DNA of 64,000 nucleotides. Origin: Cryptosporangium aurantiacum (GTDB lineage: Bacteria; Actinomycetota; Actinomycetes; Mycobacteriales; Cryptosporangiaceae). Where the stretch lies: the NCBI RefSeq assembly GCF_900143005.1, contig NZ_FRCS01000012.1, positions 1-64,000 of the forward strand, read 5' to 3'. Position numbers and translations under genes: made by a program. The notes under the pieces were generated by a model that had not been told where the DNA came from, ran no database searches, and saw only the letters and a list, made by a program, of their open reading frames with translations. This document shows, piece by piece, positions 34,027-43,899 of this stretch (positions are counted from its first letter, which is position 1; each line of letters opens with the position of its first letter).

Positions 34027-34926
34027 CTCCCAGTGCTCGGCCAGGCCGGCCGGGTCGAGGGAGTCCTCGGCGCTGGTGTGCTCGAGGGTGAACCCGGCCT
34101 TCGCGTAGATCGCGCGGGCGGCGGTGAGCGCGTCCTGCGTGTGCAGGACCATCCGCCGGTACCCCACGGCGCGCGCGAACGCGACGCACTCGTCCACCAG
34201 TCGGACGCCGAGCCGGTGGCCACGTGCGGCCGGCTCGACCAGCAGGAGCCGTAGCCGCGCGGTCTCGTCGTCCTCGAACTCGCAGCCGACGGAGCCGAGC
34301 AGGCGTCCGTTGCGCTCGGCCACCCAGAACCGCTGGCGACTCTGGTCCGCGCGTCCCAGGAACCGAGCGATGATCGCGGCGACCGCGGCCTCGAAGCCCG
34401 GCCAGCCGTACTCCTCCTGGTAGACCTGCGCATGCCGGGTGAGCACCCATCCCAGCTCGCCGGGCCCGGCCGGGCGGATCCGGACCTCGGCCTCCGGCGG
34501 CGCGCCGAACATCTCGGCGATCGTGTCGAGTGCCGCGACCAGCGCCTCCCGATCCGCCGTCGACAGCGGCTCGAGCAACTCGGCGACCAGCGCGTCGGAC
34601 CGCACCGCGAGGTGCCTGGCCACGTACCGGCCGGATTCGGTGACCGCGACGAGCTGCCTGCGTCGATCGTCCGGATCGGCGTTTCGGGTGATCAGGCCCC
34701 GCTTCGCGAGCCGGTCCAGCAGGCGGGTCGTGTACCCCGGGTCGAGCTGCAGCCGACCGCGAAGCTCCACCACCGGCTGCGGGGATCGCTGCGTGACTTC
34801 GTAGACCAGGCGCGCCTCGGGGAGGCTCAGCCCGGATTGCAGGTAGCTGTCGTCGAGGAGGGCGGTCACCTCGGTCCAGGTCCGGTTGAAGCGTCGGACG
34901 GTGGCGACCTGTTCGGTGGCGGGCAT
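34012..34926 (-). CDS. MarR-type regulator fused to a GNAT acetyltransferase
   Basis: About 304 residues. The N-terminal half is a MarR winged helix (SLPEARLVYEVTQRSPQPVVELRGRLQLDPGYTTRLLDRLAKRGLITRN region, with the DDRRR wing). The C-terminal half (from about 150) is a GNAT domain with the acetyl-CoA loop LLLVEPAARGHRLGVRLVDE and FYAKAGF-like IYAKAGFTLEH. Such fusions probably couple DNA binding to a modified substrate or metabolite. ATG 34926 (MPATEQV) best matches the family; ATG 34944 is in frame and lies one base from a 17-nt palindrome likely to be its operator. Confidence 0.88.
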   Translation of the reverse strand: MPATEQVATVRRFNRTWTEVTALLDDSYLQSGLSLPEARLVYEVTQRSPQPVVELRGRLQLDPGYTTRLLDRLAKRGLITRNADPDDRRRQLVAVTESGRYVARHLAVRSDALVAELLEPLSTADREALVAALDTIAEMFGAPPEAEVRIRPAGPGELGWVLTRHAQVYQEEYGWPGFEAAVAAIIARFLGRADQSRQRFWVAERNGRLLGSVGCEFEDDETARLRLLLVEPAARGHRLGVRLVDECVAFARAVGYRRMVLHTQDALTAARAIYAKAGFTLEHTSAEDSLDPAGLAEHWELQLG

Positions 34927-34945
34927 GAGGCCATCGTGCCGCATT

Positions 34946-34962
34946 CTTTGACGGAGTCAAAG
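34946..34962. promoter_or_regulatory. Palindromic operator for the MarR-GNAT protein
   Basis: CTTTGACGGAGTCAAAG is a perfect palindrome with 7-nt arms and a 3-nt centre. It lies between the divergent MarR-GNAT gene and ligD, next to the MarR-GNAT start, so binding could control both. Confidence 0.55.
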
Positions 34963-35010
34963 GATTTCGTTTGGGCTGTTTCTCGTCGCGGCATGGGGTA
35001 GAGAGGAGAC

Positions 35011-36468
35011 GTGGCCGAGAAGGACCGGCTGGCGCGTTACCGGGCGATGCGCTCCGCCGACCGCACGCCCGAGCCGGTGCCGGACGACGCGCCGGTCACC
35101 GCTGGTGACGAGGTAGCTCCGCGGTTCGTGATCCAGGAGCACCACGCACGCGCACTGCACTGGGACTTCCGGCTGGAGCGGGACGGCGTCCTGGTCTCCT
35201 GGGCGATCCCGAAGGGGCTGCCGCCCGATCCGAAGCAGAACCACCTCGCGGTGCACACCGAGGACCACCCGCTCGACTACGCGACGTTCGAGGGGGAGAT
35301 CCCGGCGGGCGAGTACGGCGGCGGCTCCGTCTCGATCTGGGACCACGGCACATACGAGCTGGAGAAATGGACCGACCGCGAGGTCAAGGTCGTGCTGCAC
35401 GGAACTCGATCCCAGGGTCGGTTCGTGCTGTTCCGCACCGGTGGCGACGGGGGAAAACGCGGCCGGGACTGGATGATCCACCGGATGGACCCGCCCGATC
35501 CCGGCTGGCGACCACTGCCCGAGCTGGTGCCCCCGATGCTCGCGACGCTCGGCACGCTGCCGAGCGACGACGACGAGTGGGCGTACGAGATGAAGTGGGA
35601 CGGCGTCCGGCTGGTGCTGTACGTCGCCGGCGGTCGCGTCCGCGCGCTGACCCGCAACAACCGGGACGTCACCAGCAACTATCCGGAGCTGAGCGCGCTC
35701 GCCGCCTCGGTCGGCGTCCGGCAGCTGGTGATCGACGGCGAGGTCGTCGCCGTCGACGCCTCCGGCCGGATCAGCTTCGGAGCACTGCAGAACCGGATGC
35801 ACGTCGCTCGGCCGGGAAAGTCGCTGCTGGCGAGCTCGCCGGTGACCTACCTGGCATTCGACCTGCTGCACCTGGACGGGACGCCGCTGCTCGACCAGCC
35901 GTACGTCGAACGGCGCCGCCTGCTCACCGAGCTGAACCTGCGCGGTCCGCACTGGTCGTCACCACCGCACTTCGACGGCGGCGGCCGGGACGCGGTCGCC
36001 ACCAGCCGCGCCCAGGGCCTCGAAGGCGTCGTCGCCAAGCGGCTGACCTCGAAGTACGTCCCCGGCAAGCGCAGCAGGGACTGGGTGAAGGTGAAGAACG
36101 TCCGCACCCAGGAGGTCGTCGTCGGCGGCTGGCGTCCGGGGGCTGGCCGCCGCGAGGGGCGGGTCGGCTCGCTGCTGCTCGGCATCCCCGGGCCGGACGG
36201 CCTGGAGTACGTCGGCCACGTCGGGACCGGGTTCACCGAGGCGGTGCTCGACGAGCTCACCGCCCGGCTGCGCCGAGCGCAGCGGAAGACCAGCCCGTTC
36301 GTGACGACGCTCCCCCGGCCGCACGCGAAGGACGCGCACTGGGTGACGCCGCAGCTGGTCGGCGAGGTGGCGTTCGGCGAGTGGACCGACGAGGGGTTCC
36401 TCCGCCACCCGTCCTGGCGGGGTCTGCGCACGGACAAGACGCCGGACGACGTCACCCGGGAGTCGTGA
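35011..36468 (+). CDS. LigD-type ATP-dependent DNA ligase with 3'-phosphoesterase domain
   Basis: A 485-residue protein. The N-terminal 3'-phosphoesterase domain has HWDFRLERDGVLVSWA (His50) and FEGEIPAGEYGGGSVSIWD. It is followed by an ATP-dependent ligase with the adenylated Lys195 in YEMKWDGVR, VIDGEVVAVD, and LEGVVAKRLTSKYVPGKRSRDWVKVKN, and an OB domain to the end. The polymerase/primase domain of full LigD is absent, so it is a two-domain LigD or LigC-related form acting in non-homologous end joining or repair. AGAGGAG precedes the GTG. Confidence 0.92.
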   Translation: MAEKDRLARYRAMRSADRTPEPVPDDAPVTAGDEVAPRFVIQEHHARALHWDFRLERDGVLVSWAIPKGLPPDPKQNHLAVHTEDHPLDYATFEGEIPAGEYGGGSVSIWDHGTYELEKWTDREVKVVLHGTRSQGRFVLFRTGGDGGKRGRDWMIHRMDPPDPGWRPLPELVPPMLATLGTLPSDDDEWAYEMKWDGVRLVLYVAGGRVRALTRNNRDVTSNYPELSALAASVGVRQLVIDGEVVAVDASGRISFGALQNRMHVARPGKSLLASSPVTYLAFDLLHLDGTPLLDQPYVERRRLLTELNLRGPHWSSPPHFDGGGRDAVATSRAQGLEGVVAKRLTSKYVPGKRSRDWVKVKNVRTQEVVVGGWRPGAGRREGRVGSLLLGIPGPDGLEYVGHVGTGFTEAVLDELTARLRRAQRKTSPFVTTLPRPHAKDAHWVTPQLVGEVAFGEWTDEGFLRHPSWRGLRTDKTPDDVTRES

Positions 36469-37633
36469 GGGCCTCTCGCTCGCGGAGCGCGATCAGGGCC
36501 GTGTTGGCGAGCAGCTTCACGCCGATGCCGATCGCGGCCTCGTCCACGTCGAACGAACCCTGGTGCAGGTCGAGGGTCTCCCCCGGACGCCCGACGCCGA
36601 GCCGCGCCATCGCACCCCAGCAGTGCTCGAGGTACCAGGAGAAGTCCTCGCCGCCCATGCTCTGCTGGGTGTCGACGATCGCGTCGTGGCCGAGCGTCGT
36701 CGTGATCGCCTCGCTCAGCACCCCCACCGAGTGCGCGTGGTTGACGACCGGCGGCATGCCGCGGTTGTACTCGACGTCGGCCACCGCACCGGTCGGCGCG
36801 ACCACCTGGTGGACGAGTTGCTCGATCAGCTTCGGCGCGAGCTCCCAGGCCGAGTGGTCCAGGCACCGCACCGACCCGCTCACGGTGCCGGTCTGCGGGA
36901 TCGCGTTCGGCGCGACGCCGCTGTGCACGGAACCGAACACCAGCGACAGCGCGGCGCGGACGTCCACCCGGCGGGCCAGCAGCGCCGGGACGTCGGTCAC
37001 GACCCGGGCAAGTGCGGTCACCAGGTCGACGGTGAGATGCGGCCGGGCGGTGTGACCACCGGGCCCGGACAGCTCGACCTTCACGAAGTCGGCCGCCGCG
37101 GTGAGCGGACCCACCCGCAGCCCGACCTTGCCGGTCAGCGTCCGCGGGTCGCAGTGCACCGCGAAGATCTCCTCGACGCCCGCCAGCCGGCCGGCGTTGA
37201 TCACGTCGAGTGACCCCGAGGGCAGCGCTTCCTCGGCCGGCTGGAACAGCAGCCGCACGCGGCCCGGCAGCGCGTCCCCCATGGCCGCCAGCGCGAGCCC
37301 GGCCCCCAGCACGATCGTCGTGTGCACGTCGTGGCCGCACGCGTGGCACACACCGTCCACGGTCGAGCGGTACGGCACGTCCTTGACGTCGGGCAGCGGC
37401 AGCGCGTCCAGGTCGGCACGGAGCGCGACGAGGTGATCGCCGGAGCCGATGTCACACGAGAGGCCGTTGCCCTTGGGAAGCATCACCGGGTGCAGCCCGG
37501 CGTCGCTCAGCCGTTCAGCGACGAGTGCGGCGGTCGGCTGCTCGGTGTTCGAGAGGTCGGGGTGGGCGTGCACGTGTCGCCGGAACTCGACGAGCGACTC
37601 CTCGTGCGTGGCGACCCAAGCGTCCAGGTTCAC
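36452..37633 (-). CDS. M20-family amidohydrolase
   Basis: A 393-residue metal-dependent amidohydrolase of the M20D (N-acyl amino acid / IAA-conjugate hydrolase) group. Metal ligands: CHACGHDVH (Cys96-His104 region), QPAEEALPSG, AVHCDP, and a C-terminal MGGEDFSWYLEHC. A dimerisation lid domain lies near 180-290 (GPGGHTARPH). It releases amino acids from N-acyl conjugates; the natural substrate is unknown. The GTG start overlaps the stop of the upstream degenerate open frame (GTGA). The 3' end overlaps ligD by 17 bp. Confidence 0.88.
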   Translation of the reverse strand: MNLDAWVATHEESLVEFRRHVHAHPDLSNTEQPTAALVAERLSDAGLHPVMLPKGNGLSCDIGSGDHLVALRADLDALPLPDVKDVPYRSTVDGVCHACGHDVHTTIVLGAGLALAAMGDALPGRVRLLFQPAEEALPSGSLDVINAGRLAGVEEIFAVHCDPRTLTGKVGLRVGPLTAAADFVKVELSGPGGHTARPHLTVDLVTALARVVTDVPALLARRVDVRAALSLVFGSVHSGVAPNAIPQTGTVSGSVRCLDHSAWELAPKLIEQLVHQVVAPTGAVADVEYNRGMPPVVNHAHSVGVLSEAITTTLGHDAIVDTQQSMGGEDFSWYLEHCWGAMARLGVGRPGETLDLHQGSFDVDEAAIGIGVKLLANTALIALREREALTTPG

Positions 37634-38196
37634 CGGGGAAGGCCGCCTCGCGCCTCCGACGGGCCCGCCGCAAGAACGTGCTCTCTTCCCGACGGTTGCT
37701 CAGAGCAACCCAGTCGCCGTGCAGTCGGCATGAGGTCCTCGACCAGATCAGTTATGACGTCCGCTTCTGGAACTACCGTGCCACGGTCGTCAACAATGAC
37801 TTCGGTATCGATGTCGCGCCGGGCAGCGCGCAATTGTGTTTCTCGAACGACCCAGCCGCGCGGCACCGGGAGAGTGTATCCCCGGTCAAACTCGCGGTCG
37901 AGCCGTTCCACCAGGTATTCGGCCGGTGCGACGACGCCCGTGACCTCGTCCGACGCCGGCGAGGCGGCACGGATTCGCACCTGGACGGCGTCGAAATCGG
38001 GATGGGTTCGGATCTCCCACCAGACCTCCCGGATCGAGTCGATCGCCCTTGCGAGCCCGAAGAGACGAGGAAATGCGGCACCTACTGTGTCGGCCAATTG
38101 ACGATCGGAATGACTTTTTCCGCGAACATTTATTACCGGCGTCCGGGAGACTCCCGGGACAGCACCGCCCCATTCAGCGTGAGCATTGGTTAGCAC
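37630..38196 (-). pseudogene. Remnant of a carboxylate-amine ligase (YbdK/GCS2 type)
   Basis: A 188-codon open frame. VWWEIRTHPDFDAVQVRI, then ETQLRAARRDIDTEVIVDDRGTVVPEADVITDLVEDLMP correspond to the C-terminal third of YbdK-like glutamate-cysteine-ligase-2-family proteins (typical forms: YWDVRPS..FPTVEVRV and RA.R.GLDG.LVD). The N-terminal ATP-binding two thirds are missing, and the usual C-terminal tail is lost. Base composition is less GC-rich than the neighbours. I read it as a decayed fragment, but its stop still overlaps the M20 start, so a short expressed protein cannot be excluded. 38197-38482 upstream of the kinase holds no gene I can support. Confidence 0.5.
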
Positions 38197-38482
38197 AACG
38201 TGACATGTTCACATGAATGACCGGTACGTAACGGGACGTGACCGGCCGATTCCGACTTCGTTACCCGACCGATACCAGCGCTAACGCGGCTTTTATTCGG
38301 ATAATCGCCCGGGTCTGTGTGACAGCACACTTGCCCGACGCCGCCGGGTCCGACACCCTTTCTCGAAGCAGGTCGGCAGACTCAGTCGAGACTCCGACAA
38401 GTGGACCGGTCCCGTCCGGCACGGTGATCGAGCCCGGGCTGGCACGATTGGGCCAGAGTGCTAGGACGGGCGAGTAGAAAAG

Positions 38483-41188
38483 GTGAGCGTGGACGCACCC
38501 ACCCCGGTAGACGGCACGTCGGCTGCGCAGGCGCCCGATGGCCGGACCGTCGGCAGACGGTACACCCTGCGGTCGTCCGTGGGGTCCGGTGGCATGGGAA
38601 CGGTGTGGCGCGCATTCGATGAGTTGCTACGCCGCGAGGTCGCGGTCAAAGAAGTGCTGCTCCCGGCCGGTATTCCGGCCCCCGAGCGTGCGGTTCTCTG
38701 CGAGCGGACGCTGCGCGAGGCGCGCGCCGCCGCGGCGCTCAACCACCCGGCGGTGATCCGGGTCTACGACGTCGTGAACGACGGCGACCGTCCGTGGATC
38801 GTGATGGAGCTGCTGGACGCCGCGAGCCTCGCGGACACGCTCCGGGACGAGGGCCCGCTGCCCTACGACCGGGTCGCCGAGATCGGCATCGCCGTGCTCG
38901 GTGCGCTCGAAGCGGCCCACCGGGTCGGGGTTCTGCACCGCGACGTCAAGCCGGGCAACGTGCTGCTCGGAACCGACGGCCGGGTCACGCTGACCGACTT
39001 CGGCGTCGCGCGCTCCCCGAACGAGTCGCCGCTGACCAGCACCGGCCTGCTGCTCGGCTCGCCGCAGTACATCGCTCCGGAGCGGGCCCGCGGGCGTCCG
39101 TTCGGCCCGCCGAGCGACCTGTTCTCGCTCGGCGCCACGCTCTACACCGCGGTCGAGGGGCGTCCGCCGTTCGACCGGGGCGACCCGCTGCCGACGATGA
39201 CCGCGGTCGTCGTCGAGCCGCCCGACCAGATGGCGTTCGCCGGGCCGTTGGCGCCGGTGCTACTCGGCCTGCTGGAGAAAGACCCCGAGCAGCGCTGGGA
39301 CGCGCTCAAGACCCGCAACGCGCTCCGAACCGTGCTCAGCGGCGGCCGGATCACGTCGCTCGACGGTGGTGGTAGCCGCGCGCCCCGGCAGTCCGGCCCC
39401 ACCGACCGGCTGACCGGCGGCCTGCGTCGCCGGCGCGAGGACCCGAGCCCGAGCCCGGCCGTGCCGCCGGGTACGCCCGGTGGGCCGCTGTCTGCCGGTC
39501 CCGGCGCGCCCTCCGGAACGCTGCCCGGAACCCCGTCGGGAATGCCGCCAGGGATGCCCGGAACGGTCCCAGGGAACCCGTCGGCGGCGCAGTCGGCGAA
39601 GCCCGGGGCGCAGTCGGCGATGCCGGGGACGGCGGGGTCGCCGCGGACGCCCTCCGGGAAGCCCGGGAGCCCGCCGCCGCCTCCGCCCTCGGGTGCTGCG
39701 CCGACGAAGCGTGCGGTGCCGCCCGCGCCGCCCGGTGCGCCTCCGGCGCCGCCCGGTGGCGCGAAGGCTCCGGGCTCGTCCGAGGGCACGCCCGGCCAGC
39801 GCGGTGCGCTCGAGGGCACGGCGGCGATGGCCGTCAACCCGTTCACCACGGACGGTGTGCCGTCCCTGCCCGCGCCCGCCGATCAGTCGGACGCCAAGCC
39901 GACGTCCGGTGGTCCGGCTAACAAACCGGAGCCCGGCCTCGCGCCGCACAGCGGTGGTCCGACGCGCGCCGGCGGACGCGCGACCGTGCGTGGCAGCGTC
40001 TCCGTGCCCGGCCAGCAACCCCCGGGCCAGCATCAGGGGCCGGGGCAGCACCAGAGCCAGCACCAGGGGCTGGGTCAGCACCAGGCCGGACAGCCCGGGC
40101 AGCACCAGGCGGGGACGCACCAGGCCGGACAGCCTGGCCAGCACCAGGCGGGCCAGCACCAGGCGGGCCAGCACCAGCCTGGGCAACACCAGGCGGGGCA
40201 GCACCAGGCGGGGCAGCACCAGGCCGGGCAGCACCAGGCGGGGCAGCACCAGGCCGGGCAGCACCAGCAGCCGGGCCAGCCGCCGCAGGGCCAGCACCCG
40301 ACGACCGGGTACGCCCGGGTGCCGGGCTTGACGCCGACGCCGCCCCCGGGCGGTCCGCAGGGCCCCCAGGGACCGCAGGGACCGCCGCCGGGGTACGGCG
40401 CGACGACGTACGGCTCCCCGTACGGTGGTGCGCCCAACTACGGTGAGCCGCAGAACTCCACCGCGCCGCTGCCCTCGTCCCCGCCGTCCTCGGCGCCGCG
40501 CCGCTCGGCCTACTTCGGCTCCTCCGGCGTCGGCGGCCACACGATGGTCTCGCCGCAGCCGCCCGACCTCTCCGGCGGGCACGGTCCGCAGGGCAGGCGC
40601 CGCACCGTGCTGATCGTCGTCGCGATCGTCGTGGTCGTGCTGCTGATCGGCCTGATCAGCTACCTGGTGAGCGTGGCGGCGTCCGGCGACGACAGCGCCA
40701 CGTCCGCGCGCTCGACGTCGTCCGCGGCCGCGCAGAGCGGCGTCGAGCTGAAGTCGTACTCGTACCCGGAGCGCGGGTTCACGGTGAAGGCGCCGGCCGA
40801 CTGGACGGCCAAGGAAGCCAGCACGTACATCGACTACGACAGCGACGACAACGACAAGCTGCGGGTCCTGGTCGAGAACGGCACCTCGCCGGAACAACAC
40901 CTGAAGAGCGCCGAGTCCTACCAGAAGCAACGGCTGGAAAAGGGCCAGATCACAGCGTTCCAGACCATTCGCCAGGAGTCGTCCACCAAAAAGATCGGTG
41001 GCGAGGAGACCTGGGAGTGGGAGTTCGCCTACACCGAGAACGGCGTCCAGAAGCACCGCATCTGGCGGGTCGCGGTCGTCGACGGCAAGGCGTACAGCGT
41101 TTACCTGACCAGCCCGGCAAAGCTTTTCAAAGACCGCCTGACGCTGTACGACGAAATCACCGCTTCGTTCAACTTCGACCGGGCCTGA
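38483..41188 (+). CDS. PknB-type Ser/Thr protein kinase with Gln-His repeat linker
   Basis: A 901-residue transmembrane kinase. The kinase domain (about 25-290) has the glycine loop GSGGMG (34-39), Lys56, HRD (152-154) and DFG (172-174). A 400-residue Pro/Gly/Ala-rich cytoplasmic linker contains about sixteen QHQ units near 510-600. One membrane helix ([20 protein letters not shown], near 708-730) is followed by an extracellular domain of 150 residues ([14 protein letters not shown]...), not PASTA repeats. GTG 38483 and GTG 38489 are both possible; AAAAGG spacing favours the second. The sensed signal is unknown. Confidence 0.92.
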   Translation: MSVDAPTPVDGTSAAQAPDGRTVGRRYTLRSSVGSGGMGTVWRAFDELLRREVAVKEVLLPAGIPAPERAVLCERTLREARAAAALNHPAVIRVYDVVNDGDRPWIVMELLDAASLADTLRDEGPLPYDRVAEIGIAVLGALEAAHRVGVLHRDVKPGNVLLGTDGRVTLTDFGVARSPNESPLTSTGLLLGSPQYIAPERARGRPFGPPSDLFSLGATLYTAVEGRPPFDRGDPLPTMTAVVVEPPDQMAFAGPLAPVLLGLLEKDPEQRWDALKTRNALRTVLSGGRITSLDGGGSRAPRQSGPTDRLTGGLRRRREDPSPSPAVPPGTPGGPLSAGPGAPSGTLPGTPSGMPPGMPGTVPGNPSAAQSAKPGAQSAMPGTAGSPRTPSGKPGSPPPPPPSGAAPTKRAVPPAPPGAPPAPPGGAKAPGSSEGTPGQRGALEGTAAMAVNPFTTDGVPSLPAPADQSDAKPTSGGPANKPEPGLAPHSGGPTRAGGRATVRGSVSVPGQQPPGQHQGPGQHQSQHQGLGQHQAGQPGQHQAGTHQAGQPGQHQAGQHQAGQHQPGQHQAGQHQAGQHQAGQHQAGQHQAGQHQQPGQPPQGQHPTTGYARVPGLTPTPPPGGPQGPQGPQGPPPGYGATTYGSPYGGAPNYGEPQNSTAPLPSSPPSSAPRRSAYFGSSGVGGHTMVSPQPPDLSGGHGPQGRRRTVLIVVAIVVVVLLIGLISYLVSVAASGDDSATSARSTSSAAAQSGVELKSYSYPERGFTVKAPADWTAKEASTYIDYDSDDNDKLRVLVENGTSPEQHLKSAESYQKQRLEKGQITAFQTIRQESSTKKIGGEETWEWEFAYTENGVQKHRIWRVAVVDGKAYSVYLTSPAKLFKDRLTLYDEITASFNFDRA
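40024..40293 (+). repeat. In-frame 15-nt tandem repeat encoding (A/P)GQHQ
   Basis: Within the kinase gene the unit GCGGGGCAGCACCAG (and one-base variants) repeats almost perfectly, giving a run of AGQHQ pentapeptides with a few PGQHQ and AGQP variants. The near-identity at DNA level indicates recent expansion by slippage or unequal crossing-over. Confidence 0.85.
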
Positions 41189-41257
41189 TCCCGACGCTCA
41201 CCGGCGCTCCGTAACCGTGGGGTGCCGGTCGCGTGACAGGCACGCACGGTGAGCGAG

Positions 41258-41263
41258 TAGCCT
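41258..41263 (+). promoter_or_regulatory. -10 box of a leaderless promoter for the phosphorylase gene
   Basis: TAGCCT 8 nt upstream of the GTG at 41272. The same TAGCCT hexamer at the same distance precedes the adenosine deaminase gene (60089-60094). Confidence 0.45.
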
Positions 41264-41271
41264 GCTCGGAC

Positions 41272-42084
41272 GTGACGATGACGACCGACCCCTCCAGCCC
41301 CGAGTTTCTCGCTGCCTCGGCGGCGACCGCACTCGGCGAGGCGACCGGAGTACGCCAGTACGACGTTGCGCTCGTCCTCGGCTCGGGTTGGGCCCCGGCC
41401 GCCGACCAGATCGGCGAAGCGAACGCCGAGATCCCACTCGACCACCTCACCGGGTTCACCCCGCCGTCGGCCGTGGGCCACGTCGGCACGGTGCGCTCGC
41501 TGACCGTCGGCTCCAAGCAGGTCCTGGTGTTTCTCGGCCGCACCCACCTCTACGAGGGGCGCGGCGTCGAGCCGGTCGTCCACGGGGTGCGGGTGGCCGC
41601 CGCCGCCGGCTGCCGCACGGTCATCCTGACCAACGCCGCCGGTGGCCTCCGGCCGGGCATGACGGTCGGGCAGCCGGTGCTGATCAGCGACCACCTCAAC
41701 CTGACCGGACGCTCACCGCTCGTCGGCGCGACGTTCGTCGACCTGACCGACCTGTACTCGCCGCGGCTGCGCAAGCTCGCCAAGGAGATCGACCCGACGC
41801 TCGAGGAGGGTGTGTACGCCGCGCTGCCCGGACCGCACTACGAGACGCCCGCCGAGATCCGCATGCTCCGGACGCTCGGCGCTGACCTGGTCGGGATGTC
41901 GACCGCGCTGGAGGCCATCGCCGCCCGTGCTCGCGGCACCGAGGTGTTCGGGCTGTCGCTCGTCACCAACCTGGCGGCGGGGCTGGCGGGCAAGCCGCTC
42001 TCCCACGACGAGGTCATCGAAGCCGGCCAGGCATCGGCAACCCGAATGGGCAGCCTCCTCGGCGAACTGATCACCCGAGCCTGA
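41272..42084 (+). CDS. Purine nucleoside phosphorylase
   Basis: A 270-residue trimeric-type purine nucleoside phosphorylase that splits (deoxy)inosine and (deoxy)guanosine with phosphate into base and (deoxy)ribose-1-phosphate. Motifs: [63 protein letters not shown] and [20 protein letters not shown] 41272 follows a -10 box at leaderless distance; ATG 41278 is two codons later. With the mutase (44132), upp (45795) and deoC (47986) it makes a nucleoside salvage neighbourhood. Confidence 0.93.
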   Translation: MTMTTDPSSPEFLAASAATALGEATGVRQYDVALVLGSGWAPAADQIGEANAEIPLDHLTGFTPPSAVGHVGTVRSLTVGSKQVLVFLGRTHLYEGRGVEPVVHGVRVAAAAGCRTVILTNAAGGLRPGMTVGQPVLISDHLNLTGRSPLVGATFVDLTDLYSPRLRKLAKEIDPTLEEGVYAALPGPHYETPAEIRMLRTLGADLVGMSTALEAIAARARGTEVFGLSLVTNLAAGLAGKPLSHDEVIEAGQASATRMGSLLGELITRA

Positions 42085-42092
42085 CCGCGCGG

Positions 42093-42138
42093 GCGGATTG
42101 CATTTGGAAGACCTCTGGCCCTTCCAAATGCAATCCGC
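42093..42138. terminator. Long bidirectional hairpin terminator
   Basis: Perfect 17-bp stem (GCGGATTGCATTTGGAA at 42093-42109 with 42122-42138), 12-nt loop, between two convergent genes ending at 42084 and 42163. The stem is less GC-rich than the other hairpins in the window. Confidence 0.75.
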
Positions 42139-42162
42139 TCAACGGCGCCTGGGAGGCAGGGA

Positions 42163-43899
42163 TCAGTCGCGGAGCTCCGGGAAGTCCTCGTCTCGGTACT
42201 CGTTCGGGCGGCGGTGGCCGGCTCGTTCCCGGTTGCGCAGCTCGATGCGGCGCACCTTGCCGGAGACCGTGCGCGGCAGCGGCCCGAACTCCAGCCGCCG
42301 CACCCGCTGGTATGGCGGCAGGTGCGAGCGCGCGTACCGCAGGATCGCCCGTGCGGTCTCCGGCCCGGCCCGGTACCCCTCGGCCAGGTCGATGTACGCC
42401 TTCGGCAGCGCGTCGGCGGCGGTGGGCGTCGGGACCACCGCCGCCTCCCCGACCGCTTCGTGCTCGACCAGCACCCCCTCCAGCTCGACCGGCGAGATCC
42501 GATGGTCGGCGCTGGAGAACACATCTTCGACCCGGCCCAGGTACCGCAGGAAGCCCAGTTCGTCGGCGACCGCCACGTCCCCGGTGCGGTAGTACCGCCC
42601 GTCCGGCACGGTGGTTCGCCCCGCGACCACCGGCTCCACGGCGTCCAGATAATGCGCCATCAGCCCCAACGGACGCCGCGCCAGGTCGAGGCAGATCTCG
42701 CCCTCCTCGCCCGGCGCAGCTGGGTAACCGCTGACCGGGTCGACCAGCACCACCGGGCAGCCCGGCAGCGGACGCCCCATCGCACCCAGCGTCACCGGCT
42801 GCTCCGGCGTGTGCGCGACCAGCGCGGTGGCCTCCGACTGCCCGTAACCCTCGCGGACGGTCAGGCCCCAGGCGCGCCGGATCTGGTGCACGACGGCCGG
42901 GCTCACCGGCTCGCTGATCGTCACGAGTTCCCGCAGCCGCGGCAGCCGTCCGCGCCAGCGCTCCGGCTCGCTCGCGGCGATCGTCCGCCATGCCTTCGGC
43001 GGAGCGCACATCGTCGACACCCCGCAGCGCTCCATCAGCCCGAGCAGTGTTCCTGGCGAGGGCTGGGGCGCGGCGTACACCAGGATGCAGGCGGCCGCGT
43101 TCCACGGCGTGAAGACGTTGCCGCACAGGTGCTTGGTCCAGCCCGGCGACGACACGCTCAGGTGGACGTCACCGGGGCGGAGGCCCGCCCAGTACATCGT
43201 CGTCAGGTGCCCGACCGGGTACGAGACGTGGGTGTGCACGATCGCCTTCGCCCACCCGGTGGTGCCGGGCGTGAACAGGATCAGCAGCGGGTCGTCAGGG
43301 CGCGTCACGGCGTCCGGAGTGAACGGGCCGGTCTCGTGCCGGCAGTCGCCGTAGTCGAGCCACCCGTCGGCCGGTCGCCCGACCGCGATCCGGGTGAGTG
43401 CGGGCGGCAGCGAGCTCAGGCCGGCGGTCCGGTCGGCGCGCACGACCACGTGACCGACGTCGGCGCGGCTCACCCGCCCGGCGACGTCGGCAGGCGGTAG
43501 CAGCGGCGACGTCGGGACCGCGACCGCGCCCAGCTTCATCAGCGCGAGCAGCGTTTCCCAGAGTTCGACCTGGTTGCCGAGCTGCACCAGGACCCGGTCG
43601 CCGCGTCGCACGCCGTGGCCGCGCAACCAGCAGGCCGCCTGGTCCGACCGCGCCGACAGTTCGGCGAACGTCCAGCTCTGTTCGGCGCCTGCGGCATCGA
43701 CGATCCACAGCGCACGGTCGTCGGCGTGTTCGGTAGCGAGGACGCCGTCGAACCAGTCCAGAGCCCAGTTGAATGCGCTGAAACGGGGCCAAGCGAACTG
43801 ATTGATCGCCCTTGTGTAATCCGTCGCCGTCTCGATCAAGAAGTCCCGTGCAGCACGAAACATCGAACCTGCGTCAGTCGTCGGATTAGTCGGGATCAC
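42163..43899 (-). CDS. AMP-forming acyl-CoA synthetase
   Basis: A 578-residue member of the ANL superfamily that activates a carboxylic acid as acyl-AMP and then acyl-CoA. Motifs: ILFTPGTTGWAKAIVHTH (phosphate loop, with Pro and Ala-Lys variants), YGQSEA, YYRTGDVAVADELGFLRYLGRVEDV (the hinge), and the C-terminal catalytic lysine in PRTVSGKVRR. N-terminal INQFAWPRFSAFNWALDWFD suggests the medium-chain/aryl-acid group. The GTG at 43899 overlaps the stop of a small upstream frame (GTGA); ATG 43863 is the alternative start. The substrate is unknown. Confidence 0.88.
   Translation of the reverse strand: MIPTNPTTDAGSMFRAARDFLIETATDYTRAINQFAWPRFSAFNWALDWFDGVLATEHADDRALWIVDAAGAEQSWTFAELSARSDQAACWLRGHGVRRGDRVLVQLGNQVELWETLLALMKLGAVAVPTSPLLPPADVAGRVSRADVGHVVVRADRTAGLSSLPPALTRIAVGRPADGWLDYGDCRHETGPFTPDAVTRPDDPLLILFTPGTTGWAKAIVHTHVSYPVGHLTTMYWAGLRPGDVHLSVSSPGWTKHLCGNVFTPWNAAACILVYAAPQPSPGTLLGLMERCGVSTMCAPPKAWRTIAASEPERWRGRLPRLRELVTISEPVSPAVVHQIRRAWGLTVREGYGQSEATALVAHTPEQPVTLGAMGRPLPGCPVVLVDPVSGYPAAPGEEGEICLDLARRPLGLMAHYLDAVEPVVAGRTTVPDGRYYRTGDVAVADELGFLRYLGRVEDVFSSADHRISPVELEGVLVEHEAVGEAAVVPTPTAADALPKAYIDLAEGYRAGPETARAILRYARSHLPPYQRVRRLEFGPLPRTVSGKVRRIELRNRERAGHRRPNEYRDEDFPELRD

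Noticed and set aside
38317..38330. GTGTG-ACAG-CACAC as a Crp-type site upstream of the kinase gene
   Set aside because: The spacing between half-sites is shorter than the TGTGA-N6-TCACA consensus, so it does not fit the family.
40024..40293. Short regular repeats that could be taken for a CRISPR array
   Set aside because: The units are contiguous, in frame and 15 nt long, with no spacers; they are a coding tandem repeat.
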